A stretch of DNA of 6,427 bases from contig JAGOBQ010000254.1 in assembly GCA_017999215.1 (NCBI GenBank), positions 1 to 6,427 of the forward strand. Reading direction: 5' to 3'. The notes under the pieces were generated by a model. It worked only from the letters and a program-made list of their open reading frames with translations. It had not been told where the DNA came from and searched no databases. This DNA comes from Thermoanaerobaculia bacterium (GTDB lineage Bacteria; Acidobacteriota; Thermoanaerobaculia; UBA5066). Positions within the stretch are counted from its first letter, which is position 1. Each line of letters starts with the position of its first letter. Positions 1-5,613 of the stretch are shown here, in pieces. Made by a program: the position numbers and the translations under genes.

Positions 1-48
1 GCGAATCCCTCCGTTCCCACAGCACTACTGCCAGGAGAATCCTCTCAA

Positions 49-246
49 CTAGACTGGACGCAAGAACGGGGCAAGGTCACAGGAGCCCCTCTGGGTGACC
101 GTTCGAGAGCCACAGCCGGGACAGCTCTGGGTCTCGGGGTCGGGCCTCTGAGGGGCTCCTACGGGCCAGAACAGGTCTTGGGTGAGGCGGACCGGGATGG
201 CCTTCGTCTTCCGGCTTCCTCTGGGGAGGTCAGGGCCGGGGGCCAT
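49..246 (-). CDS. Possible small protein with a CPGCG half zinc ribbon
   Basis: This is a 65-residue frame starting at ATG, five bases after the stop of the preceding minus-strand frame. Around residues 42-56 it has CPGCG followed by a third Cys about ten residues on (RGSC). That recalls the single or double zinc knuckles in many small proteins of mobile elements and phages, but a full four-ligand set is absent. Upstream of the ATG is GATAGAGAGC, only a weak ribosome binding site. Codon use is mixed and unlike the host genes. Family and function are unknown, and the frame may be a chance opening in noncoding DNA. Confidence 0.27.
   Translation of the reverse strand: MAPGPDLPRGSRKTKAIPVRLTQDLFWPVGAPQRPDPETQSCPGCGSRTVTQRGSCDLAPFLRPV
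81..160. repeat. Perfect 11-bp inverted repeat with a nested smaller one
   Basis: AGGAGCCCCTC at 81-91 is the exact reverse complement of GAGGGGCTCCT at 150-160, with 58 bases between. The left arm lies inside a second possible hairpin, in which GGTCAC (75-80) pairs with GTGACC (95-100), so the two structures would compete. There is no T-tract on either side. The arms fall inside the possible small zinc-knuckle frame, so they may reflect coding coincidence. Confidence 0.4.
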
Positions 247-251
247 GCTCT

Positions 252-563
252 CTATCCCGTCCTCGTGGAGTTAGAGGATTCCTTAGGGGCTTGCGCTTCT
301 GTTTCGGGCAAGGATGAGGTCGGGTCCGAGCGGGCTGAGAGTCTCGGGTCCGGTCCTTCCTCGGGGTCGTCTTCGTGTTCAGGGGGAGTGTCCGGAGCCC
401 GGTTTGAATCTCGCGTGGCAGTCAGATTCGCCCTTCGAGGGCTTCCCGGCCGCGCGGGGCTTTCGGTAGCGTAGGTATCAGGGTCGCCCAGAGCCTGTAC
501 TGCGCGGAACTCCGCCAGAAAGTCCCGGAGTTGGTTCCAACTCGGGATGCCTTGGGGTACCAC
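252..563 (-). CDS. Possible hypothetical protein, hydrophilic and probably disordered
   Basis: This is a 103-residue frame from a GTG start that I do not recognise. The first 30 or so residues could form a short helix (around PSWNQLRDFLAEFRAVQAL). The remainder is rich in Pro, Glu, Asp, Ser and Thr and looks disordered. By hand count about 63% of third codon positions are G or C, far below the confident genes, so it is either foreign DNA or not translated. The sequence before the start (GGGAAAG) is a poor ribosome binding site. Five bases separate its stop from the next minus-strand frame, which is an operon-like spacing and the main reason to list it. The opposite strand also has a frame here (178-474), so chance openness is a serious alternative. 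Confidence 0.25.
   Translation of the reverse strand: MVPQGIPSWNQLRDFLAEFRAVQALGDPDTYATESPARPGSPRRANLTATRDSNRAPDTPPEHEDDPEEGPDPRLSARSDPTSSLPETEAQAPKESSNSTRTG
504..546. repeat. Two adjacent small hairpins
   Basis: GCGG (504-507) pairs with CCGC (512-515) across the loop AACT. Eight bases later CCC (524-526) plus GAGTTGG (528-534) pair with CCAACTC (537-543) plus GGG (544-546), leaving one G unpaired at 527 and a very tight loop. The second is a 10-bp stem with one bulge. Neither is followed by a run of T on either strand, so an ordinary intrinsic terminator is not indicated. Confidence 0.4.
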
Positions 564-616
564 CTTTCCCAGTCGTCACCGAGGGCGGGGCCCTGTCCGC
601 ACGAGGCAGCAGAACG

Positions 617-670
617 AGATGGGCCGGCGCTTTCCTCCCCGTTCCCACGAAGAAGGGCGCCGGCCCGTCT
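617..670 (+). repeat. Long hairpin whose wobble pairs favour plus-strand RNA
   Basis: GGGCCGGCGC (621-630) is the exact reverse complement of GCGCCGGCCC (657-666). Read as plus-strand RNA the stem extends both ways to 617-633/654-670, about 17 pairs, using G-U wobbles at 620/667, 631/656 and 632/655. Read as minus-strand RNA those three positions become A-C mismatches. The loop is about 20 bases (634-653). It lies downstream of the DUF937 gene and could be part of its 3' end, a bidirectional terminator or an unidentified structured RNA. No T-tract is present. Confidence 0.4.
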
Positions 671-686
671 GACCGGTCGTGTCACG

Positions 687-713
687 CGGGGGCCCCGCGT
701 CGCGGGTCCCCCG
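687..713 (-). terminator. Hairpin just after the DUF937 stop, possible terminator
   Basis: GGGGGCCCC (688-696) pairs with GGGTCCCCC (704-712) with one mismatch at 693/707, extended by C687-G713; the loop is GCGTCGC. It begins seven bases beyond the stop codon of the minus-strand DUF937 gene. As at the other gene ends in this window, no U-tract follows, so termination there would be non-canonical or Rho-assisted. Confidence 0.45.
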
Positions 714-719
714 GCGGTC

Positions 720-1316
720 TCAGCGCATCAGCTTCCCGGCCATTCCGAGGATGTCGTCGAGGGCGTTCCCGTCGCCGTCGAGGTCGAGGAGCGAGCCGAG
801 GCCGCCCGAAGCCCCGGCGGCCGGGGCGGCGGAACGGCTCGCACCGCCCCCCATGAGTCCGCCGAGGAGGTCGCCGAGGCCGCCGCTCGCGGAGGCCTGC
901 GCCCCTCCCCCGCCCCCCTGCTTCGCCATGAAGCCGGTGACGAGCATCGCGAGCATCGGGAGCATCTTCTTGAGGATCGACGGGTCGAGGCCCGACTTCG
1001 CCGACGCGTTCTGCGCGACGGCGCGGCTCACGTCCTTCGAGCCGAAGATCTGGCCGAGGACGTCGTTGCCGAGGTTCACGTTCGTCGGCTGAGGCGAGAG
1101 GACCTCGTCGAGGAGCCCGCCGCCGCCGAGCTGGCCGAGGAGGCCGCCGAGCCCCTCGAGACCCGTCGGCTGGGCCTGGGCCTGCTTCTTGAACCCGCCG
1201 AGGATCGCCGGGGCGAGCGCTTCGGCCCCCTTCGCGACCTGCGACTCGCTGATGCCGAGCTCGCGGGCCATCGACTGGAGGCCGCCCATCTGGGCGAGGA
1301 TGTCGGTGATCTGCAT
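720..1316 (-). CDS. DUF937 (YidB-like) family protein
   Basis: A 198-residue protein of the DUF937 family, which includes E. coli YidB and has no established biochemical role. The N-terminal helical segment (about 1-45, MQITDILAQMGGLQ) is followed by a Gly-rich linker. The most DUF937-like core lies at about 83-130, with the family pattern of VLGQIFG, SGLDPSILKKMLPMLAMLVTG. A second Gly/Ala/Ser-rich linker leads to a C-terminal motif at 176-190 (LLDLDGDGNALDDIL). Its D178-x-D180-x-D182-G spacing resembles the first half of a calcium-binding EF-hand loop, but residue 12 of the loop is Ile rather than Glu. There is no signal peptide or Cys. The ATG is preceded by AGGAG with seven bases of spacing (1324-1328). 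It lies 35 bases after the DUF3597 gene on the same strand, probably as its operon partner. The family call is firm; the function is unknown. Confidence 0.88.
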   Translation of the reverse strand: MQITDILAQMGGLQSMARELGISESQVAKGAEALAPAILGGFKKQAQAQPTGLEGLGGLLGQLGGGGLLDEVLSPQPTNVNLGNDVLGQIFGSKDVSRAVAQNASAKSGLDPSILKKMLPMLAMLVTGFMAKQGGGGGAQASASGGLGDLLGGLMGGGASRSAAPAAGASGGLGSLLDLDGDGNALDDILGMAGKLMR

Positions 1317-1323
1317 GCGCTGT

Positions 1324-1328
1324 CTCCT
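1324..1328 (-). promoter_or_regulatory. Ribosome binding site of the DUF937 gene
   Basis: On the minus strand AGGAG stands seven bases before the ATG at 1316, within the 35-base gap after the DUF3597 stop. This supports the chosen start and separate translation of the second gene. Confidence 0.7.
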
Positions 1329-1351
1329 CTCTTCCGTCGGGCGTCCCGCGC

Positions 1352-1765
1352 TCAGTCGAGCAGGTCCTTCGGGACGTTGCCGCCGTTCTCGGCGATCTTC
1401 GCGAGGACGGTCTTGTGAAGCCAGACGTTCATCTTCGCCGAGTCGCCCATGAAGTCCGCGGGGCAGCCGAGCTCGACGGCGAGCTCCTTGCGCGCGGCGA
1501 AGCTGCTGTCGAGCTCGAGAAGCTTGAGGAGGTCGACGATCGAGGTCTTCCAGTTCAGCTTCTGCGGGTTCGCCGCGGCGCGCTGCTCGAGCTGGGCGAC
1601 GACGTCGACGACCGCGATCGGCGCCGGCGCGGGCGGCTCGACCGGGGCCGGAGCCGGGGCCGCGACGGGGGGAACCGGGAGCGGAGCCGGTGCCGGGTCG
1701 GGGGCGGGAGCCGGCTCGGGCTTGCCGAAGCCGAGCTTCGCGAGGATCGATCCGAAGAGTCCCAT
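1352..1765 (-). CDS. DUF3597 family protein with Pro/Ala-rich linker
   Basis: A 137-residue protein in three parts. A short hydrophobic N-terminus (1-14, MGLFGSILAKLG) could be an amphipathic helix. A Pro/Ala-rich linker spans about 16-50 with many PAP units. The DUF3597 domain spans about 51-137, with the typical run KLNWKTSIVDLLKLLELDSS, then ARKELAVELG, MNVWLHKTVLAKIAENGG and a VPKDLLD end. The function of DUF3597 is not known. It is small, soluble-looking and lacks a cleavable signal peptide. Two ATG codons are adjacent; the second (1765) is preferred because AGGAGG stands five bases before it and only two before the first, and because family members start MG(L/I)FGSI. The reading frame stays open upstream to 1876, but that part is not family-like. 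It is the first gene of a probable two-gene minus-strand operon with the DUF937 gene. Confidence 0.88.
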   Translation of the reverse strand: MGLFGSILAKLGFGKPEPAPAPDPAPAPLPVPPVAAPAPAPVEPPAPAPIAVVDVVAQLEQRAAANPQKLNWKTSIVDLLKLLELDSSFAARKELAVELGCPADFMGDSAKMNVWLHKTVLAKIAENGGNVPKDLLD

Positions 1766-1770
1766 CATTC

Positions 1771-1776
1771 CCTCCT
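1771..1776 (-). promoter_or_regulatory. Ribosome binding site deciding the DUF3597 start
   Basis: A full consensus AGGAGG on the minus strand. Spacing is two bases to the ATG at 1768 and five to the ATG at 1765, which makes the latter the likely start of this gene. Confidence 0.75.
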
Positions 1777-1844
1777 GAGCTGCTGGGTGCGGAGACGGGA
1801 CCTCGTCGGACGGACGAAGACCTGCGCCGCGGTTCCGTCCGGTC

Positions 1845-1873
1845 ACGGTACCGGCGCGGCCCCTCGAAATCAA
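1845..1873 (-). promoter_or_regulatory. Candidate sigma70-type promoter for the DUF3597-DUF937 pair
   Basis: On the minus strand TTGATT (1868-1873, four of six matches to TTGACA) is followed after exactly 17 bases by TACCGT (1845-1850, three of six matches to TATAAT). A start near 1838 would give a leader of about 70 bases. The -10 match is weak, so this is a candidate only. The spacer (1766-2002) is divergent and must also hold the promoter of the plus-strand peptidase gene; TAAGAT at 1937-1942 is a weak -10 candidate there, without a good -35. Confidence 0.28.
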
Positions 1874-1991
1874 CACGAACGGTTTCGGAGCCGTCCGACG
1901 CCTTCCCGTACGACGACCGCGCTCCGCGCGACCGCGTAAGATGCAGGGTCCGCCCGGAGCGGGGTCGCCCGGCCCGGCTCTCGGGACTCAG

Positions 1992-1996
1992 GGAGG
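1992..1996 (+). promoter_or_regulatory. Ribosome binding site of the M3 peptidase gene
   Basis: GGAGG six bases before the ATG at 2003. It fixes the start at the first residue of a good signal peptide. Confidence 0.75.
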
Positions 1997-2002
1997 AATC
2001 GC

Positions 2003-4150
2003 ATGAGAAGAAGCATCGTTGCCCTCGCGACCGTCGCGATGGCGCTGCCGGGTCTCGCCCAGCCCCCGGCCGAAGCGAAGACCGACACGAACCCGTTCTT
2101 CATGGAGTGGGAGACGCCGTTCGGGATGGCCCCCTTCGAGAAGATCCGCGCCGAGCACTTCCTCCCGGCCTTCGAGGCGGGAATCGCCGAGCGCCGCAAG
2201 GAGGTCGAGGCGATCGCGTCGAACCCGGCCGCGCCGACCTTCGCGAACACCGTCGAGGCGCTCGAGGTCGGCGGCACCGCCCTCTCGAAGGTCAGCAACG
2301 TCTTCTACACGCTCGTCGGGGCGGAGACGAACGACGAGCTCCAGGCGATCACGAAGAAGGTCGCCCCCTCCCTGTCGGCCCTCCGGGACGACATGATGCT
2401 CGACGAGAAGCTCTTCGCGCGCGTGAAGGCCGTCTGGGAGAAGAGGGAGACGTCGAGCCTGACGCCGGAGCAGAAGAGGCTCGTCGAGGAGACCTTCAAG
2501 GACTTCGTCCGCGGCGGCGCGAACCTCGCGCCCGAGACGCGGAAGCGGTTCCGCGAGGTCAACCAGGAGCTCTCGCTCCTCGGCATCCGCTTCGGCGACA
2601 ACCTCCTGAAGGAGACGAACGGCTACCGGCTCGTGATCGAGAAGAAGTCCGACCTCGCGGGCCTCCCGCCCGGCGTCGTGGCCGCGGCGGCCGACGCCGC
2701 GAAAGCCGCGAAGCTCGACGGGAAGTGGGTGTTCACGCTCCAGTACCCGTCGATCTGGCCCTTCCTGACGTTCTCCGAGAACCGCGAGCTGCGCCGGCAG
2801 CTCCTCACGGCCTACTCGACCCGCTGCGACAAGGGAGACGAGTCGGACAACAAGGCGCTCCTCGCGAAGATGGCGGCGCTCCGCGCGGAGAGGGCGAAGC
2901 TCCTCGGCTTCGCGACGTGGGCCGACTTCGTCCTCGACGACAACATGGCGAAGACGCCGGCGCGCGTCTACGAGCTCCTGGACCGGGTCTGGAAGCCGGC
3001 GCTCGAGGTGGCGAAGGCCGACGCGAAGGAGCTCGAGAAGGCGCTCCAGGCCGACGTGCCGGGCGCGAAGCTCGAGCCGTGGGACTGGCACTACTACGCC
3101 GAGAAGGTCCGCAAGGCGCGGTTCGACCTGGACGACCAGGAGCTCCGCCCCTACTTCCCGCTCGACCGCGTCCGCGAAGGGGCCTTCTCCGTCGCGAACC
3201 GGCTCTACGGGATCACGTTCACCGAGCGGAAGGACGTCCCGAAGTACCACGCCGAGGTGAGCACGTACGAGGTGAAGGACGCGGACGGGACCTTCCTCGC
3301 GCTCTTCACGACGGATTACCACCCGAGAGCCGGCAAGCGCGGCGGAGCCTGGTGCGGCCGGCTGCGCGGCCAGTGGGTGAAGGACGGCAAGGACGTCCGC
3401 CCGATCGTCACGAACGTCATGAACTTCACCCGCCCGGCGGGCGACGCCCCGGCGCTCCTCTCGCTCGACGAGGTCGAGACGCTCTTCCACGAGTTCGGCC
3501 ACGCGCTCCACGGCATGCTCTCGCGCGTCACGTATCGCTCGATGGCGGGCGTCCCGCGCGACTTCGTCGAGCTGCCTTCCCAGATCATGGAGAACTGGGC
3601 GCTCGAGCCGACGGTCCTCGCCGGCTACGCGAAGCACTGGAAGACGAACGAGCCGATCCCGGCGGCGCTCGTCGAGAAGATCGGGAAGTCGAGCCTCTAC
3701 GGGCAGGGCTTCGCGACGGTCGAGTACACCGCCGCCTCGTACCTCGACATGAACTGGCACACGCTCGCCGAGCCGAAGGTCGAGGACGCGACCGCGTACG
3801 AGAAGGCGGCCCTCGCGAAGATCGGACTCATCCCCGAGATCCTCCCCCGCTACCGGAGCCCCTATTTCAGCCACATCTTCGGCGGGGGCGGCGGCTACTC
3901 CGCCGGCTACTACAGCTACCTCTGGAGCGAGGTCCTCGACTCCGACGCCTTCGACGCGTTCAAGGAGAAGGGGATCTTCGACCCGGCGACGGCGACGTCG
4001 TTCCGCCGCAACGTCCTCGAGAAGGGCGGGACCGCCGACGCGATGACGCTCTACAGGGCGTTCCGCGGCCGCGAGCCGTCGGTCCAGCCGCTCCTCGTCA
4101 AGCGCGGCCTCGCGCCGGCCGCGCCCCCCGCTCCTCCGGCCTCGAAGTAG
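2003..4150 (+). CDS. Exported M3-family zinc peptidase, peptidyl-dipeptidase Dcp-like
   Basis: A 715-residue zinc metallopeptidase of family M3A, closest in pattern to peptidyl-dipeptidase Dcp, which removes C-terminal dipeptides from oligopeptides; oligopeptidase A is a near relative. Residues 1-19 form a Sec signal peptide (RR, hydrophobic core, GLA before Gln20), so the enzyme probably works in the periplasm. The helical N-terminal M3 domain follows. The catalytic site is HEFGH at 496-500 (zinc ligands His496 and His500, catalytic Glu497), with the third ligand Glu523 in DFVELPSQ. The Gly-rich substrate loop FGGGGGYSAGYYSY is at 626-639 and supplies the conserved tyrosines. E. coli Dcp is about 680 residues, so with the signal peptide this is full length. 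The His500-to-Glu523 spacing is two residues shorter than in Dcp and thimet oligopeptidase as I recall them. A short Ala/Pro tail ends the protein. It is a single-gene unit ending at a strong hairpin. The family is certain; Dcp rather than oligopeptidase A is likely, not proven. Confidence 0.93.
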   Translation: MRRSIVALATVAMALPGLAQPPAEAKTDTNPFFMEWETPFGMAPFEKIRAEHFLPAFEAGIAERRKEVEAIASNPAAPTFANTVEALEVGGTALSKVSNVFYTLVGAETNDELQAITKKVAPSLSALRDDMMLDEKLFARVKAVWEKRETSSLTPEQKRLVEETFKDFVRGGANLAPETRKRFREVNQELSLLGIRFGDNLLKETNGYRLVIEKKSDLAGLPPGVVAAAADAAKAAKLDGKWVFTLQYPSIWPFLTFSENRELRRQLLTAYSTRCDKGDESDNKALLAKMAALRAERAKLLGFATWADFVLDDNMAKTPARVYELLDRVWKPALEVAKADAKELEKALQADVPGAKLEPWDWHYYAEKVRKARFDLDDQELRPYFPLDRVREGAFSVANRLYGITFTERKDVPKYHAEVSTYEVKDADGTFLALFTTDYHPRAGKRGGAWCGRLRGQWVKDGKDVRPIVTNVMNFTRPAGDAPALLSLDEVETLFHEFGHALHGMLSRVTYRSMAGVPRDFVELPSQIMENWALEPTVLAGYAKHWKTNEPIPAALVEKIGKSSLYGQGFATVEYTAASYLDMNWHTLAEPKVEDATAYEKAALAKIGLIPEILPRYRSPYFSHIFGGGGGYSAGYYSYLWSEVLDSDAFDAFKEKGIFDPATATSFRRNVLEKGGTADAMTLYRAFRGREPSVQPLLVKRGLAPAAPPAPPASK

Positions 4151-4154
4151 TCCT

Positions 4155-4195
4155 GCGCGGCGGGGAGGGGGGCCCGCCCCTCTCCCCGCCGGCGC
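4155..4195. terminator. Strong GC-rich hairpin between convergent genes
   Basis: Bases 4158-4172 pair with 4177-4191, giving 15 pairs with one G-U wobble (4168/4181) and the loop CCCG. Three more pairs (4155-4157 with 4193-4195) form if G4192 bulges. It starts five bases after the peptidase stop and touches the stop codon of the convergent minus-strand gene, so it is well placed to end both transcripts. No T-run follows on either strand. Confidence 0.65.
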
Positions 4196-4662
4196 TACTC
4201 GAGCGCCGGGCCGGGATGCGTCGCGCGGATGATCCGGGCGGCGAGCGCGCCGGAGACCGTCTCCCGCATCAGCAGGGTGTTCACGAGCGCCTCGACCGGC
4301 TCCCAGAGATACGCGAGGCGCACGGCCGTCTCGTGGAAGACGGAGCCGATCTCCAGCCCCGCGCGGTGCGCGAAGACGGCGATGCGGCGGGTGTCGATCT
4401 CGATTCCGACGTGCGGGTCGTTCGGGAGCTTTCCGCCGGCCATCACGACCGCGATCGGGCCGGAGGCGAGGAGGCGGAGGTAGACGCCCTGGTCGCGGCG
4501 ATCGACTTCGTCGACGCCGTCCGGGAAGTCGCGCCCCGCGAGGATCCGGCCCCGCGTGTGCTGCTCGGGATAGATCGAGATCCTCGGGAGGCGGAGGCCC
4601 GCGTCCCAGGCGATGACGGTGCGGCCGGCTTCGTGGAATGCGACGAGGCGACGGAACCTCAA
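4195..4662 (-). CDS. Small FtsH-peptidase-like (M41) protein with altered zinc motif
   Basis: A 155-residue protein resembling the M41 peptidase half of FtsH without any AAA ATPase domain, like the stand-alone M41-like proteins found in many bacteria. The N-terminus reads RRLVAFHEAGRTVIAWDAGLRL, matching the family pattern of a helix carrying HEAGH followed by a strand (RISIYPE). Here residues 10-14 are His-Glu-Ala-Gly-Arg, so the second zinc ligand is replaced by Arg14. LLASGPIAVVMAGG (64-77) matches the LAG-x-AAE segment, and Asp90 in GIEIDTRR sits where FtsH has its third ligand. The start is taken as TTG at 4662, with GGGGAGG five bases upstream; the frame stays open beyond it, but only antisense to the hydrolase gene. 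Arg14 (CGC) is one transition from His (CAC). It may be an inactive relative, a non-proteolytic zinc-free protein, or a sequence error. Its substrate and partner are unknown. Confidence 0.75.
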   Translation of the reverse strand: MRFRRLVAFHEAGRTVIAWDAGLRLPRISIYPEQHTRGRILAGRDFPDGVDEVDRRDQGVYLRLLASGPIAVVMAGGKLPNDPHVGIEIDTRRIAVFAHRAGLEIGSVFHETAVRLAYLWEPVEALVNTLLMRETVSGALAARIIRATHPGPALE

Positions 4663-4667
4663 GAGGC

Positions 4668-4674
4668 CCTCCCC
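4668..4674 (-). promoter_or_regulatory. Ribosome binding site deciding a TTG start
   Basis: On the minus strand GGGGAGG stands five bases before TTG at 4662. It supports this non-ATG start for the M41-like protein over upstream codons, which lack such a signal and encode no family-like sequence. TGTAAT at 4681-4686 on the same strand resembles a -10 box (five of six), but it would place the transcript start almost on the binding site and has no good -35, so it is not called as a promoter. Confidence 0.6.
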
Positions 4675-4797
4675 TTCCAGATTACAGGTTCGGGAGCCGA
4701 AAAGGTGCGACGGGAGATCAGCGTGCGTCGCTCCAACGGGTCGCGCCAGGGCCTCTATTCGTTGTCGGGCCGCGCCCGCCCCCGCAGAATCGGGCCG

Positions 4798-5613
4798 ATG
4801 CCGACGCCTCCCTCGCCCGACGCCGGACAGCGCCGCCCGCTCGCTCTCCGCCTCCCGCAGGGGCGCCTCGAGGCGGTCCTCCTCCGCTCCGGGGAGAGCT
4901 CTCCCGGCCGCGCTCCGATCGTCTTCCTTCACGACGCCCTCGGGGCGATCTCCCTCTGGCGAGACCTCCCCGAGCGCCTCTGCGCGGCGGCCCGGCGGGA
5001 CGGGCTCGTCTACGACCGCCTCGGCTACGGCCGCTCCGACCCGTGGCCCGATTCGCCCGGGCTCGACTTCTTCGACGTCGAGTCCCGGCAGTCTCTCCCG
5101 GAGGTCCTTCGGCAGGCCGGCCTCGCGCGCCCGATCCTCTTCGGGCACAGCGACGGCGCGACGATCGCGCTCCTCTTCGCCGCGGCGTTCCCCGACGTCC
5201 CGGCCGCCGTCGTCGCGGTCGCCGGCCACGTCTTCATCGAGGAGGAGACGGTCGCCGGCGTCGAGGAGGCGGCCGTCGCCTGGCGGACGACGGACCTTTC
5301 GGCCCGGCTCGCCCGGCACCACGGGGAGAAGGCGGAAGCCGTCTTCCGCTTCTGGAGCGAGACGTGGCGCGACCCGGCGTTCCGCGGATTCTCGGCGGTG
5401 GAGGCGATCCGGCCGATCCGCTGCCCGCTCCTCGTCCTCCAGGGAGAGAACGATGAGCACGCCTCCGCGGCCCAGGTCGAGGCGATCGCTTCCGCAGTCT
5501 CGGGGCCGGTCCGGACGGTCCTCTTCCCGGGCCTCGGGCACTTCCCGCACCGCGAGGACCCGGAGCGGGTGATCGCGGAGACGACGGGGTTCCTGGAAGA
5601 GCACGGGGCCTGA
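4798..5613 (+). CDS. Alpha/beta hydrolase
   Basis: A 271-residue cytoplasmic alpha/beta-fold hydrolase. The oxyanion-hole segment FLHDALG is at 43-49, followed by the strand pattern LVYDRLGYGRSD at 70-81. The nucleophile elbow GHSDG is at 116-120 with Ser118. The cap region follows (about 140-200), then the acid, probably Asp219 in GENDE, and the catalytic His248 in GLGHFPHRE. All three catalytic residues are present. The pattern fits a common group of uncharacterised hydrolases; the substrate cannot be read from sequence. ATG 4798 is chosen because the family sequence begins shortly after it, but it lacks a clear ribosome binding site. GTG at 4723 has GGGAG six bases upstream and would add 25 Arg-rich residues that do not look like this family. 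It is divergent from the M41-like gene, with 135 bases between the chosen starts, and its stop codon lies inside the following hairpin. Confidence 0.88.
   Translation: MPTPPSPDAGQRRPLALRLPQGRLEAVLLRSGESSPGRAPIVFLHDALGAISLWRDLPERLCAAARRDGLVYDRLGYGRSDPWPDSPGLDFFDVESRQSLPEVLRQAGLARPILFGHSDGATIALLFAAAFPDVPAAVVAVAGHVFIEEETVAGVEEAAVAWRTTDLSARLARHHGEKAEAVFRFWSETWRDPAFRGFSAVEAIRPIRCPLLVLQGENDEHASAAQVEAIASAVSGPVRTVLFPGLGHFPHREDPERVIAETTGFLEEHGA

Larger units (their letters stand above)
1..687. other. Lower-GC stretch without a confident gene
   Basis: This stretch differs from the rest of the window. The first 60 bases have 34 G+C by hand count, and its reading frames use mixed third codon positions, whereas the confident genes use almost only G or C there. 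I see no tRNA, rRNA, transposase, integrase or CRISPR repeat. It contains two weak minus-strand reading frames in tandem (563 to 252 and 246 to 49) and a cluster of inverted repeats (75-100, 81-160, 504-515, 524-546, 617-670), described separately. It could be the end of a transferred segment, decayed coding DNA or a structured non-coding region; the sequence alone does not decide. Confidence 0.5.

Noticed and set aside
401..410. GGTTTGAATC, similar to a tRNA T-loop
   Set aside because: The flanking bases do not pair as a T-arm and no cloverleaf can be drawn on either side.
178..474. A 98-codon plus-strand frame in the left region
   Set aside because: It has no ribosome binding site, no recognisable pattern and a Ser/Gly-rich composition; it overlaps the slightly more plausible minus-strand frames.
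512..530. AGAAAGTCCCGGAG, slightly like the conserved start of RNase P RNA
   Set aside because: The match is partial and the other conserved RNase P elements are not found downstream.
11..648. Direct repeat CCGTTCCCAC at 11-20 and 639-648, as possible element ends
   Set aside because: A 10-base repeat within about 640 bases of GC-rich DNA is not surprising, and no recombinase gene lies between.
1988..3874. A 628-codon open frame antisense to the M3 peptidase
   Set aside because: It is dominated by Arg, Leu, Glu and Val, has no domain pattern, and mirrors the coding bias of the real gene.
1690..4797. A plus-strand frame without stop codons running through the peptidase gene and joining the hydrolase
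   Set aside because: The product is Arg-rich and repetitive, as expected for an alternate frame of GC-rich coding DNA. The M3 peptidase lies in another frame with clear motifs. Only the part from 4798 is a gene.
4663..5604. Upstream extension of the M41-like protein's frame
   Set aside because: It is antisense to the hydrolase and without family sequence. A strong ribosome binding site sits at the TTG at 4662.
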